This document shows, one piece after another, positions 17,091 to 26,302 of a DNA stretch of 64,000 bases. Both the position numbers and the translations under genes were made by a program. The stretch lies in NCBI GenBank assembly GCA_041397725.1, contig JAWKVZ010000002.1, forward strand, positions 62,001 through 126,000. Reading direction: 5' to 3'. This DNA is from JAGRKR01 sp041397725 (GTDB lineage: Bacteria > Pseudomonadota > Alphaproteobacteria > Rhizobiales > Hyphomicrobiaceae). The notes beneath the pieces are model-generated. The model was not told the DNA's origin. It saw only the letters and a program-made list of their open reading frames with translations, and did not search any database. Numbering within the stretch: position 1 is the stretch's first letter; each line of letters opens with the position of its first letter.

Positions 17091-17419
17091 GTCAAAGGTG
17101 TCCTTCTACTTCATTGAACGGCACAAGACGTGCGCGGCTTGATGGCCGGCAGGTAATCGACGGAATGCACTGTCGGGGCGATCGGTTAGCCGCTCCCCCA
17201 ATTGTGAGCACTTCTCCCAGCCGGGATTTGTCTCGCCATGTCGGCAACCCCGATGCGCCGGCACTATAGGGCATCGGCCGTGCTACTCACAATCGGCATA
17301 ACGGCGAAGCTATGGCCATCCGTCTCGATCCGCGAGACGAAACGGCTCGACACTTGCGTTGCCCTCCAGCACGGGCCACAGTCCGGCGAGCGAGCGCCAG
17401 GCCGCAGGATCACACAACG
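17091..17419. other. Divergent promoter region between TRAP binding protein and fdhD
   Basis: The gap holds both promoters, which I cannot place with confidence. An inverted pair, ATTGTGAG at 17201-17208 and CTCACAAT at 17286-17293, is separated by 77 bp and could be a looped repressor site. Nothing else stands out. Confidence 0.4.
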
Positions 17420-18340
17420 ATGGTGCAGGCCAGTCCCATGAGCAGACGCAAATCTTCCGTCTTGACCGAATTCGCCGTGCGGCCCGAGCCCGACGACCCC
17501 CGGTTGTCTGTCACGGTCGAAGGCATCGATCACGACGGCCGGCCGATCGCCACGCCCGTCATCACCGAGCGGCCGCTCACGCTCTTCCTGAATGCGCGCG
17601 AAATCGTGACGATGATGACCATCGGCGATCATCCCGACCTCCTGGCCGTCGGCTACCTGCTCAACCAGAACATGCTGCGGCCGGACGACGAGATCATGGC
17701 CGTCGAGTACGACGAGGAGATCTCGACGGTGGTCGTCAGGACCAGGCGCGAGACCGACTACGAAGAGAAGCTCAAGAAGAAGATCCAGACCTCCGGCTGC
17801 GCTCAGGGCACCGTCTTCGGTGATCTGATGGAGGCCTTCGACGAGATCAAGCTCGCCAAGGAAGCGCGGTTGAAAACATCGTGGCTCTATGCCCTGACAC
17901 GCAAGATCAACACGGCGCCAAGCCTCTATCTCAAGGCCGGAGCTATCCACGGCTGCGTGCTGTGTCGGGAGGATGCGCCGCTGGTCTACATGGAGGATGT
18001 CGGCCGGCACAATGCGGTCGACAAGATCGCCGGCTACATGATGCTCAACGACGTCGCGCCCGAGGACAAGATCTTCTACACGACCGGGCGGCTCACCTCG
18101 GAGATGGTGATCAAGACCGTCAAGATGCGCATTCCCGTGCTCGTCTCGCGCTCGGGCTTCACGGCCTGGGGTGTCGATCTGGCGCGCCGGGCCGGTCTGA
18201 CGCTGGTCGGGCGGGCCCGCGGCAAGCGCTTCGTGGCGCTCTCGGGCGCGGAGCGGCTCGTTTTCGATAGCGATCCCGCGATGGTCGACGAGGAGGACAA
18301 GCGGCATCGGCGCAAGAGCAGCGCGGCGGACGCGGACTGA
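17420..18340 (+). CDS. fdhD: Formate dehydrogenase accessory protein FdhD (sulfurtransferase)
   Basis: FdhD hands sulfur from IscS to the molybdenum or tungsten cofactor of formate dehydrogenase. This 306-residue protein has the conserved MEDVGRHNAVDKIAG and IFYTTGRLTSEMVIK blocks and SRSGFTAWGVDLA near the end. Instead of the enterobacterial CxxC loop it has SGCAQGT, with one Cys only, a variant I associate with some alphaproteobacterial and methylotroph FdhDs. GCAGGA ten bases upstream supports the ATG used; Met at 17438 is the alternative. No formate dehydrogenase gene is in the window, so it acts on an enzyme encoded elsewhere. The C-terminus overhangs with a charged tail. Confidence 0.88.
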   Translation: MVQASPMSRRKSSVLTEFAVRPEPDDPRLSVTVEGIDHDGRPIATPVITERPLTLFLNAREIVTMMTIGDHPDLLAVGYLLNQNMLRPDDEIMAVEYDEEISTVVVRTRRETDYEEKLKKKIQTSGCAQGTVFGDLMEAFDEIKLAKEARLKTSWLYALTRKINTAPSLYLKAGAIHGCVLCREDAPLVYMEDVGRHNAVDKIAGYMMLNDVAPEDKIFYTTGRLTSEMVIKTVKMRIPVLVSRSGFTAWGVDLARRAGLTLVGRARGKRFVALSGAERLVFDSDPAMVDEEDKRHRRKSSAADAD

Positions 18341-18380
18341 CGTCCGGCCGCACATGAGCCGGTGAGGGGGGGCTGTCCGG

Positions 18381-18725
18381 TCAGCCCGTCTCCACGCGGT
18401 CGCCCTTGCTGGTCGGGGCCGAGACGACGAGGAAGCGGGTGGTCTGCGGACCCGGGTTGTGGGCGCGATGGGGCGTGCCAGGGGCAATCTCCAGGCCTTG
18501 CCCGGCCCTGAGCCGGAGCGTCTCGCCGGACATCTCCATGGCGAGCGTACCCTCGAGCACATAGAAGAACTGCCGCGCGCGCTGGTGATGATGGCGGGCC
18601 TCGCTCGTTCCCGGTGGCATCGTCTCTTCCGCCACGGCGAGATCGGGGCCGGTGACAAGCCGCCAGGCCGTGCACGAGCCACCCCATGTTTCCCCGGCCA
18701 CCGTGGCCGTGCCGACCGGCTTCAT
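18381..18725 (-). CDS. Cupin-domain protein
   Basis: The 114-residue small beta-barrel protein has the cupin motifs: EARHHHQRARQFFYVLEGTLAMEM gives the first metal-binding motif with three His and a Glu, and PGTPHRAHNPG gives the second with a His. Its ATG overlaps the stop of the upstream flavoenzyme gene by ATGA, so they are co-translated. Single-domain cupins bind a metal and act as dioxygenases, isomerases or sensors; which applies is open. It is convergent with fdhD at a 40-bp gap. Confidence 0.82.
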   Translation of the reverse strand: MKPVGTATVAGETWGGSCTAWRLVTGPDLAVAEETMPPGTSEARHHHQRARQFFYVLEGTLAMEMSGETLRLRAGQGLEIAPGTPHRAHNPGPQTTRFLVVSAPTSKGDRVETG

Positions 18726-20020
18726 GGTGAGGTCCTCTTCCTCAGGCGCTGCGACAGGCGATCCTGCAACTCGAACCACTTGAACACGGCCGGCATGAAC
18801 CAGGGGCGGCCGCGGTAGAGCGGGATGGCTGAAGGAGGGCGGAAATCGAAGGCCGAGCGCACCTCCTTTTCGCCCAGCACCTGCCGTGCGGCATGCAGCC
18901 CCGCCCATCGCGCCCAAACGACGCCCGAGCCGCAGTAGCCGCAGGCGTAGTGCAGGCCCTCGTGCGTGAAGAGGCGCGGCACCATGTCGAGATGCATGGC
19001 GACATAGCCGAACCAGCTGTGCGTGATGGCCGTGCCGCGCAGCTCCGGGAAAACGTCGTGCATGGCGCGCTCGAGCCGGAGCGTGGCGCCTTGCGGATCA
19101 GGCTGCAGGGCGCCGTCGCGGCCGCCCCAGAGGATGCGGCGCCCATCGGGAGAGGGTCGGAAGTAGTAGTGCAGCTTGCGGGTCTCCGAGCACATGCGGC
19201 CGGCCGGCATGAGTTGCCGCATAAGGTTGTCCGAGATCGGCTCGGTGGCGATGATCCGGCTCATCACAGGGACCAGGCGGCGGCGCAGCCATGGGTCGAC
19301 GCCGTCGGTATAGCCGTTGGTGGCGACGATCACCTGGCTTGCCTCGATGGGGCCGCGCGAGGTTTCGAGCCGAAAGCCCCTTCCGCCCGGTGTCAGCGAG
19401 CGCACCGGCGTCTCGCCGTGCACCTCGGCGCCGGCCGCAAGCGCGACCCGCAGCATCTCTGCATGCAGCTTGGCGGGATGCAGGCCGCCGATGTCCATGC
19501 GCACGAGGCCGCCGTGATAGAAGTCGGTGCCAAGCTCCCTGCGCTGCTCGCTCGCAGGCACGGCGTGCGCCTCGATGCCGAGTTGATCGCGGAGGCGTTC
19601 GGCCTCCCGGGCGAGCTGCTCGTACTCCTTGGCACTCGACGCGCCGGTGAAGCGGCCGCTCTGGACGAAGTCACAATCGATGCCTTCGCGGCGGATGAAG
19701 TCGGCAAGATCCTCGCGTGCTGTTTTCGATTCCGCCTGGATCGCCAGAGCGCGCGCCTCGCCGAAGCGGCGCGTGAGCTCGGCGAAGCCGGGGCGCAGGT
19801 TGCCGCTGGCGATGCCGCCGTTGCGGCTGGAGGCGCCCTCGCCGGGCTTCATGCGATCGAAGGCGACGACACTGCGTCCGGCCCGGGCGAGCGTGATGGC
19901 GGCGCTGAGCCCGGTATAGCCCGCGCCGATGATGACGACGTCGGCGTTGGCCGGAACCGGGCGCTCGGGAAGAGCTTGCGGCGGGGCGGCTTCCCACCAG
20001 AAGGCATCTGTCGTGAACAT
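18722..20020 (-). CDS. FAD-dependent amine/amino-acid oxidase (DAO family, PuuB-like)
   Basis: The 432-residue flavoenzyme starts with FWWEAAPP and the FAD dinucleotide motif VVIIGAGYTGLSAA (about 28-41), followed by SSRNGGIASGNL, typical of the gamma-glutamylputrescine oxidase / DadA group of the DAO superfamily. The C-terminal FAD loop ACGYCGSGVVWA is intact. It would oxidise an amine or D-amino/secondary-amino acid, with O2 or a quinone as acceptor. It is coupled by a 4-bp overlap to the cupin gene. It is divergent from mepA. No puuA or puuC neighbour supports a specific putrescine role. Confidence 0.85.
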   Translation of the reverse strand: MFTTDAFWWEAAPPQALPERPVPANADVVIIGAGYTGLSAAITLARAGRSVVAFDRMKPGEGASSRNGGIASGNLRPGFAELTRRFGEARALAIQAESKTAREDLADFIRREGIDCDFVQSGRFTGASSAKEYEQLAREAERLRDQLGIEAHAVPASEQRRELGTDFYHGGLVRMDIGGLHPAKLHAEMLRVALAAGAEVHGETPVRSLTPGGRGFRLETSRGPIEASQVIVATNGYTDGVDPWLRRRLVPVMSRIIATEPISDNLMRQLMPAGRMCSETRKLHYYFRPSPDGRRILWGGRDGALQPDPQGATLRLERAMHDVFPELRGTAITHSWFGYVAMHLDMVPRLFTHEGLHYACGYCGSGVVWARWAGLHAARQVLGEKEVRSAFDFRPPSAIPLYRGRPWFMPAVFKWFELQDRLSQRLRKRTSP

Positions 20021-20171
20021 GCTTGGACTCGCAGCGTCAGCAGGGAGCCATCACTATGCGAGCGGCGGGTTGTCCTGTCCATGGCGCGATCGGGCGAGCG
20101 GTCGCAGCCTGATTGTGGTCAAATTGGCGCCCTATTGACAGATTTGAGCCTCGTTCTGGCGGGAGTGGGGG

Positions 20172-21176
20172 ATGATGACGATCGCGCGCGGAGACCGGCT
20201 AGGGCTGGTGGCGGTTTTGCTGCTGACAGTGCTGCCCATCACCATGGCGGCGGCGAAGGAGCCAGCGGCCGGGAAGGCCGAGGCAGCCGAAAAGGCCGAT
20301 AAGGCCAAGAAGGCCAAGGCGGCGCCCAAGAAGCCGCCACCGCCGGCAAAGACCCTGTTCGGCGCCGCCAAAGCGCCGGCCGCACTCAAGGCGCGCGCCA
20401 TCGGCTTCTATTCGCGCGGCTGTCTCGCCGGCGGCAAGGCCCTGCCCATCGACGGCCCGGCCTGGCAGGCGATGCGGCTCTCCCGCAACCGCAACTGGGG
20501 CCATCCGACACTCGTGGCCGTGGTCGAGCGCCTCGCCAAAGACGCCAAGAAGCATGATGGCTGGCCGGGTCTTCTGGTCGGTGATCTGGCGCAGCCGCGC
20601 GGTGGTCCCATGCTGACCGGCCACGCCAGCCATCAGATCGGTCTCGACGCCGATATCTGGCTCACCCCTATGCCGGATCGACGATTGAGCGCGCGCGAAC
20701 GCGAGACGATGTCGGCCGTCTCTATGCTCAAGGACAAGCTTTCGGTCGATCCGAAGGTCTGGACGCCCGCACACGTGCGCCTGATCAAGCGCGCGGCGTC
20801 CTATGCCGAGGTCGAGCGCGTGCTGGTGCACCCGGCCATCAAGAAAGCGCTTTGTGAGGCCGTCAAGGGCGAGCGGGCCTGGCTCAACAAAGTGCGCCCC
20901 TATTGGGGCCATCATTACCACATGCACATCCGCATCGGTTGCCCCAAGGATAGCCCGACCTGCAGACCCCAGAAGCCGACGCTCGCCGATGATGGATGCG
21001 GCAAGGAGCTTGACGACTGGTACCGGCTTCTGACGCGGCCGCCGCGCCCGCCTAAGCCCAAACCGCCCGGCTACAAGCCGAAGCCGCGTCCACAGATTAC
21101 GCTCGACCACTTGCCGCCCGAGTGCCGCACCGTGCTCGCCGCCGAGCCGGTGAGGACGAAGAGCGCCGACCAGTAG
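20172..21176 (+). CDS. mepA: Penicillin-insensitive murein endopeptidase
   Basis: MepA is a periplasmic zinc D,D-endopeptidase that cuts peptidoglycan cross-links. The 334-residue protein has a signal peptide (LVAVLLLTVLPITMAAA), a Lys/Ala-rich linker (about 30-60), then the MepA domain: RNRNWGHP, HASHQIGLDAD (151-161, metal His and Asp) and WGHHYHMHIRIGCP (metal His). Cys83 and later Cys residues fit the disulfides of the family. The Pro/Lys-rich tail (RPPRPPKPKPPGYKPKPRP) is typical of rhizobial members. Two consecutive ATG codons follow a purine-rich site. Confidence 0.93.
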   Translation: MMTIARGDRLGLVAVLLLTVLPITMAAAKEPAAGKAEAAEKADKAKKAKAAPKKPPPPAKTLFGAAKAPAALKARAIGFYSRGCLAGGKALPIDGPAWQAMRLSRNRNWGHPTLVAVVERLAKDAKKHDGWPGLLVGDLAQPRGGPMLTGHASHQIGLDADIWLTPMPDRRLSARERETMSAVSMLKDKLSVDPKVWTPAHVRLIKRAASYAEVERVLVHPAIKKALCEAVKGERAWLNKVRPYWGHHYHMHIRIGCPKDSPTCRPQKPTLADDGCGKELDDWYRLLTRPPRPPKPKPPGYKPKPRPQITLDHLPPECRTVLAAEPVRTKSADQ

Positions 21177-21293
21177 GGCAGGTTTGCCCGGCAATCGCAC
21201 CAGGGAGTTTCGGTCAGTCATGCGTCGCAAGAGTTCCAGGGGCCATTCGCGTCCGGCTCGCGCCAGCGCGCTGCATCAGGGGCGCGGGGCGAC

Positions 21294-22235
21294 GTGAGCT
21301 TCCTGATCACCGGCGCCACCGGCCGCATCGGCCGTTTCGTCACGAGACAGCTCCTCGACGTGGGCGCTCGCGTCGCCGTCCTGACCCGCCGTCCGCACCG
21401 CGCCCGCGAGTTGCTCGGTCCTGCCGTCACGATCCACGAGTGGCACTCCAACAGCGAGCCGCCACCTCAAGCCGCGGTCGAGGACGCCAGGATCGTGGTG
21501 CATCTGATGGGCGAACCCATCCACGGTCGGCTGACCGGCGACAAGGCCTCCCGCATCACCGCCTCGCGTGTCCGGCCGACGCAAGCCCTGGTGCAGGCAT
21601 TCCATGGGCGAGCGGTCCGCTGGATCGTCGCCTCGTCGGCCGCCGTCTATCCGGCTCGCTGGGGCGAGCGCTACGATGAGGACTTCCCGCTCGATCCGCC
21701 ACAGAGCCTTTTGCAGGGCGCGTTCCAGCAGCTCGAGCAGGCCGCCTGGACGGCAACCGGGGACGGCAGCCAGGTGACGCTGGTGCGGTTCGGCGCGATC
21801 ATCGACGAGCAGGCGCTGCCGCGGCCATTCGGCGGCCTCTCGCGCCATGTCGGCTTCCGCATCGGCAACGGCCGCCAGCATGTCCCCGTGATCGGCCTCT
21901 CCGACGCCCAGCGGCTCGTGCTCTGGCTGCTCTCGACGCCGTCGGCCGTCGGACCGGTCAACGGCGTCACTCCGGTGCCGCTGAAGGCCGGAGAGCTGCT
22001 GGCGGCGCTCGAGGGGGCGCAGGGACGTCTGCTGCGCCTGCCGTTGCCCGACCGGCTCGCCTACCGGCTGCTGGGCGCGTCGGCCGAGAACCTCATTCGC
22101 AACAACAACGTGCGTCCTGAGCGCGCCCTCGCCGCGGGGTTCGTGTTCCGCGAGCCCGATCCGGTGGCGCTCGTGCACAGGCTGGTGACCGCAGGGGCTC
22201 CACCTGCTGCCTTGGCCGTGCCGGCCAAGGCCTGA
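21294..22235 (+). CDS. NAD-dependent epimerase/dehydratase-type SDR protein (TIGR01777/YfcH-like)
   Basis: The 313-residue protein opens with the nucleotide motif FLITGATGRIGRFV. Later it has VVHLMGEPIHGRLTGDKASRI and SRVRPTQALVQAF, the layout of the TIGR01777 (YfcH/SulA-homology) family of extended SDRs. SSAAVYP replaces the usual catalytic-region SSAxGYY, so activity is uncertain. The start is GTG; its first bases overlap the TGA of an upstream 25-codon frame (GTGA). The function of the family is not established. It follows mepA by 117 bp on the same strand. Confidence 0.78.
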   Translation: MSFLITGATGRIGRFVTRQLLDVGARVAVLTRRPHRARELLGPAVTIHEWHSNSEPPPQAAVEDARIVVHLMGEPIHGRLTGDKASRITASRVRPTQALVQAFHGRAVRWIVASSAAVYPARWGERYDEDFPLDPPQSLLQGAFQQLEQAAWTATGDGSQVTLVRFGAIIDEQALPRPFGGLSRHVGFRIGNGRQHVPVIGLSDAQRLVLWLLSTPSAVGPVNGVTPVPLKAGELLAALEGAQGRLLRLPLPDRLAYRLLGASAENLIRNNNVRPERALAAGFVFREPDPVALVHRLVTAGAPPAALAVPAKA

Positions 22236-22365
22236 GCCTGCGGGATGCTGCGCGCCCGAATGGGCTCGCCATTCTGTTTTCGCGCCCAGGCCATTTGCAC
22301 TCGCGGCCCGAGTCGAGCTAAGGCCAGTCGACGGTGCACGTGGGCTCGCACCGAGGAGACTCACG

Positions 22366-22983
22366 ATGACCCGCAAGGTCGCAGGCCCCGAGATCGAACG
22401 GCTGATTCAGCTCCTGGCCAGACTGCCGGGCCTCGGGGCGCGCTCGGCGCGCAAGGCGGCACTCACGCTCATCAAGCGGCGGGCGGAGCTGCTCGAGCCG
22501 CTGGCGGCAGCCATGGCCGAGGCCGCCCGCTCCATCATCGTGTGCCCGAGCTGCGGCAATCTCGACACGACGTCTCCGTGCGCCATCTGCGCCGATCCCA
22601 GACGCGATCCCGCCCTGCTCGTGGTGGTAGAGGAGGTCGAGGACCTCTGGGCCCTGGAGCGCGCAGGCGTGGTCAATGCGCGCTATCACGTTCTCGGCGG
22701 CACGCTTTCGCCGCTCGATGGTATCGGCCCCGATCAGCTCAACATCGCCAATCTCCTGACGCGCGCCAGTGCTCCCGAGATCACCGAGGTCCTGCTCGCC
22801 TTCAGTGCGACCGTCGAGGGACAGGCAACCGCGCACTACCTCTCCGAGCAGCTTGCACCCGCGTCCGTCACGGTCTCGCGCCTCGCGCAGGGCGTGCCCA
22901 TCGGCGGCGAGCTCGACTATCTCGACGAGGGGACTCTGGCTGCCGCAATCCGGGCGCGGCGCGCTGTCGAGCGCTCGACGTAG
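22366..22983 (+). CDS. recR: Recombination mediator protein RecR
   Basis: RecR acts with RecO and RecF to load RecA at gaps. The 205-residue protein has an N-terminal helix-hairpin-helix (LLARLPGLGARSARKAAL), a four-Cys zinc finger (CPSCGNLDTTSPCAIC), the Toprim start (LLVVVEEVEDLWALE) and the conserved YHVLGGTLSPLDGIGPDQL. AGGAG precedes the ATG. In many alphaproteobacteria recR follows dnaX and the YbaB gene; here it is separate from them. Confidence 0.96.
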   Translation: MTRKVAGPEIERLIQLLARLPGLGARSARKAALTLIKRRAELLEPLAAAMAEAARSIIVCPSCGNLDTTSPCAICADPRRDPALLVVVEEVEDLWALERAGVVNARYHVLGGTLSPLDGIGPDQLNIANLLTRASAPEITEVLLAFSATVEGQATAHYLSEQLAPASVTVSRLAQGVPIGGELDYLDEGTLAAAIRARRAVERST

Positions 22984-23218
22984 CCCGCCCGTCTCTCGCC
23001 GTCATCGCCTAATGTCGCGCTCGCGCGAGTCCGGGGCGCAGGAGGGGCGGGCTCGCGCGTGATCCGAGCCTGCGGGATGCGCGTCACCGGCCCTGATCCG
23101 CCAGCCGCCAATTCAGCTTGAAATGGTCGCCGCCCCGTCCGATCTTCAGGAACGGACACCGTTTGCCGGCAGTCGTACGGGCAAGCGGCGGGGTCCGGTC
23201 ATCAAACGAGGCAATACC

Positions 23219-24337
23219 ATGCGCATCGGCGTTCCGAAGGAGATCAAGAACCACGAGTACAGGGTCGGAATGACACCCGCGAGCGTGCGGGAAGCGATCC
23301 GTCACGGTCATTCAGTGCTCGTGCAGACGAACGCCGCGGCGCGGCAGGGGTTCAGCGACGAGGACTACAGGAAGGCGGGCGCAGCGGTCGCCGACACGGC
23401 CGAGGAAGTGTTCGCCAACGCCGACCTCATCGTGAAGGTGAAGGAGCCGCAGGCGGAGGAGATCAAGCGGCTCAAGGAGGGGCAGACTCTTTTCACGTAT
23501 CTCCATCTCGCTCCCGATCCCGCTCAGACGAAGGCGCTGCTGGCGTCGGGTGCGACGGCGATCGCCTACGAGACGGTGACGAGCGCGCGCGGCGGCCTGC
23601 CGCTGCTCGCCCCCATGAGCGAGGTTGCGGGCCGGATGTCGGTGCAGGCCGGCGCGCACTGCCTCGAGATGGAGCAGGGAGGGCGGGGCATGCTGCTTGG
23701 CGGCGTGGCGGGCGTCGCGCCGGCCAAGGTCGTCGTCCTCGGCGGCGGGGTGTCCGGGCAGAACGCCGTGCGCATGGCGATCGGCCTCGAGGCCTGGGTC
23801 ACGGCCATCGACATCAACATCGAGCGCCTCTACGAGCTCGAACAGCTCTTCGGCGCCTCGGTCAACACGATCTACTCGACCTCTGCCGCCATCGAGGAGT
23901 ACGTGCTCGACGCCGACCTGGTCATTGGCGCCGTCCTCGTCCCCGGCGGCGCGGCCCCGAAGCTGATCACCGAGGATCTGGTCAAGGAGATGAAGCGCGG
24001 CTCGGTGATTGTCGACATCTCGATCGATCAGGGCGGCTGCTCGGAGACGTCGCGTCCGACGACGCATGCCGAGCCGACCTATGTCGTGCACGAGGTGGTG
24101 CACTACTGCGTCACCAACATGCCGGGCGCGGTGGCGCGCACCTCCACGAGCTCGCTCAACAACGCCACACTGCCCTTCATCCTGGCGCTGGCCGACAAGG
24201 GGCCGGCGCAGGCGATGCGGGACGATCCGCACCTGCGCGCCGGTCTCAACGTGCACAAGGGGCGCGTGACCCACGCGGCGGTGGCGGCAGCGCTCGGTCT
24301 CCAGCATGCCGATGCTTTGACCGCACTCGCAGCCTGA
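23219..24337 (+). CDS. ald: Alanine dehydrogenase
   Basis: The 372-residue enzyme converts L-alanine and NAD to pyruvate and ammonia. It begins MRIGVPKEIKNHEYRVG, the classic Ald start, with substrate residues in KVKEP and TYLHLA, the NAD motif VVVLGGGVSGQNAVRMA and the DISIDQGGCSETSRPTTH block. The ATG chosen starts the conserved sequence; an in-frame ATG 96 bp upstream adds unrelated residues. It ends 19 bp from the convergent exporter permease, with no terminator visible between. Confidence 0.95.
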   Translation: MRIGVPKEIKNHEYRVGMTPASVREAIRHGHSVLVQTNAAARQGFSDEDYRKAGAAVADTAEEVFANADLIVKVKEPQAEEIKRLKEGQTLFTYLHLAPDPAQTKALLASGATAIAYETVTSARGGLPLLAPMSEVAGRMSVQAGAHCLEMEQGGRGMLLGGVAGVAPAKVVVLGGGVSGQNAVRMAIGLEAWVTAIDINIERLYELEQLFGASVNTIYSTSAAIEEYVLDADLVIGAVLVPGGAAPKLITEDLVKEMKRGSVIVDISIDQGGCSETSRPTTHAEPTYVVHEVVHYCVTNMPGAVARTSTSSLNNATLPFILALADKGPAQAMRDDPHLRAGLNVHKGRVTHAAVAAALGLQHADALTALAA

Positions 24338-24356
24338 CGGCCGCGCTGCCTCGACG

Positions 24357-25561
24357 CTACTCGTGCCGGAGCGCCTGGATGGGATCCAGGCGCGCCGCGC
24401 GTCGGGCCGGGAAGTAGCCGAAGATGATGCCGATGGCCGCCGAGAACAGGAAGGCGACCACGATGATGGTGAGGTCCGGCACGAAGGGCACCTGCAGGGC
24501 GCTCGTCGCGAGGCCGGCCAGCGCCAGACCAAGCAGGATGCCGATCAGCCCGCCGAACAGCGACAGCACGACGGCTTCCACCAGAAACTGCATCAGCACC
24601 TGCCCCTCGAGCGCGCCGATCGCCAGACGGATGCCGATCTCGCGCGTGCGCTCGGTCACCGACACCAGCATGATGTTCATGATGCCGATGCCGCCGACGA
24701 GCAGGCTGACGGCCGCGACCGCGCCGAGCAGGCCGGTCAGCATTGCGGTCGTGCCGGCCATGGTCTGCGCGATCTGGCGCATGTCGCGGACCGTGAAATC
24801 GTCGTCGGCGCCCGAAGCGATGTTGCGGCGCTCCCTGAGCAACCGCTCGACGTCGGCCTGGACCTTGGCGGTGTCGACGCCGTCGCGCGCAGAGATATAG
24901 ATCCGCGATATGTCCGTATTGCCGGCGATCCGGCGCTGGAAAGTCCGCAGCGGCATGATCACGATTTCGTCCTGGTCCGTGCCGAAGCTCGACTGTCCCT
25001 TGGACTGCAGGATGCCGACGATCTCGCACGAGACCTTCTTGACGCGCACGCGCTGTCCGATCGGCTCGATGTTGGGGAACAGCTTCTCCACGACCGTCGT
25101 GCCGACGATGCATACGGCCTGCCCCGCGCGCACCTCGCTCTCCAGGAACTCGCGCCCGCGCGTCACGGACCAGTCCTGCGTGATGAAGAAGGCGTTGTCG
25201 GTGCCCGTCACGGTCGCGGTGCGGTTTTCCGAGCCGAAAACGATCTGGGCTGACGTCTGCCCGACCGGGGCCACGGCCTTCACGCCGCTGAGCTGCTCGC
25301 GGATCGCGGCGAGATCGCGCGCGTTGAAAGGCTTGGCCGTCGCGCTGGCCCGACCCGGCCCCCACTGGCCCGGCGAGACGAACAGCAGGTTCGAGCCGAG
25401 CTTGGCGAGGTCTGCCGTCACCTTCGCCGTCGTGCCGTTGCCGATCGTGACCATGGCGATTACCGCGCCGACGCCGATGACGATGCCGAGCACTGTCAGG
25501 AAGGAGCGCAGGGCGTTGCGCCGGATGGCCTGCAGCGCCAGCTTGAGCGTTTCGAGCAGCA

Positions 25562-25562
<1 letters not shown>
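24357..25562 (-). CDS. MacB-type ABC transporter permease (FtsX domain)
   Basis: This 401-residue permease has a first membrane segment (SFLTVLGIVIGVGAVIAMVTIGNG), a periplasmic domain of about 200 residues with MacB-PCD features (KAVAPVGQTSAQIVFG, GTDNAFFITQDWSVTRGREF) and three C-terminal membrane segments (LLGAVAAVSLLVGGIGIMNIML and others) ending in RRAARLDPIQALRHE. It forms the mechanotransmission exporter with the ATPase and MacA-like protein upstream. The ATPase stop and this ATG share one base (TGATG). Unlike E. coli MacB, ATPase and permease are separate genes. Confidence 0.92.
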
Positions 25563-26296
<734 letters not shown>

Positions 26297-26302
26297 CGGC
26301 GC

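Noticed and set aside
17190..17215. Lac-operator-like CAATTGTGAGCAC
   Set aside because: It resembles only the left half of the lac operator; the right half is absent, so the match alone is not evidence for a LacI site.
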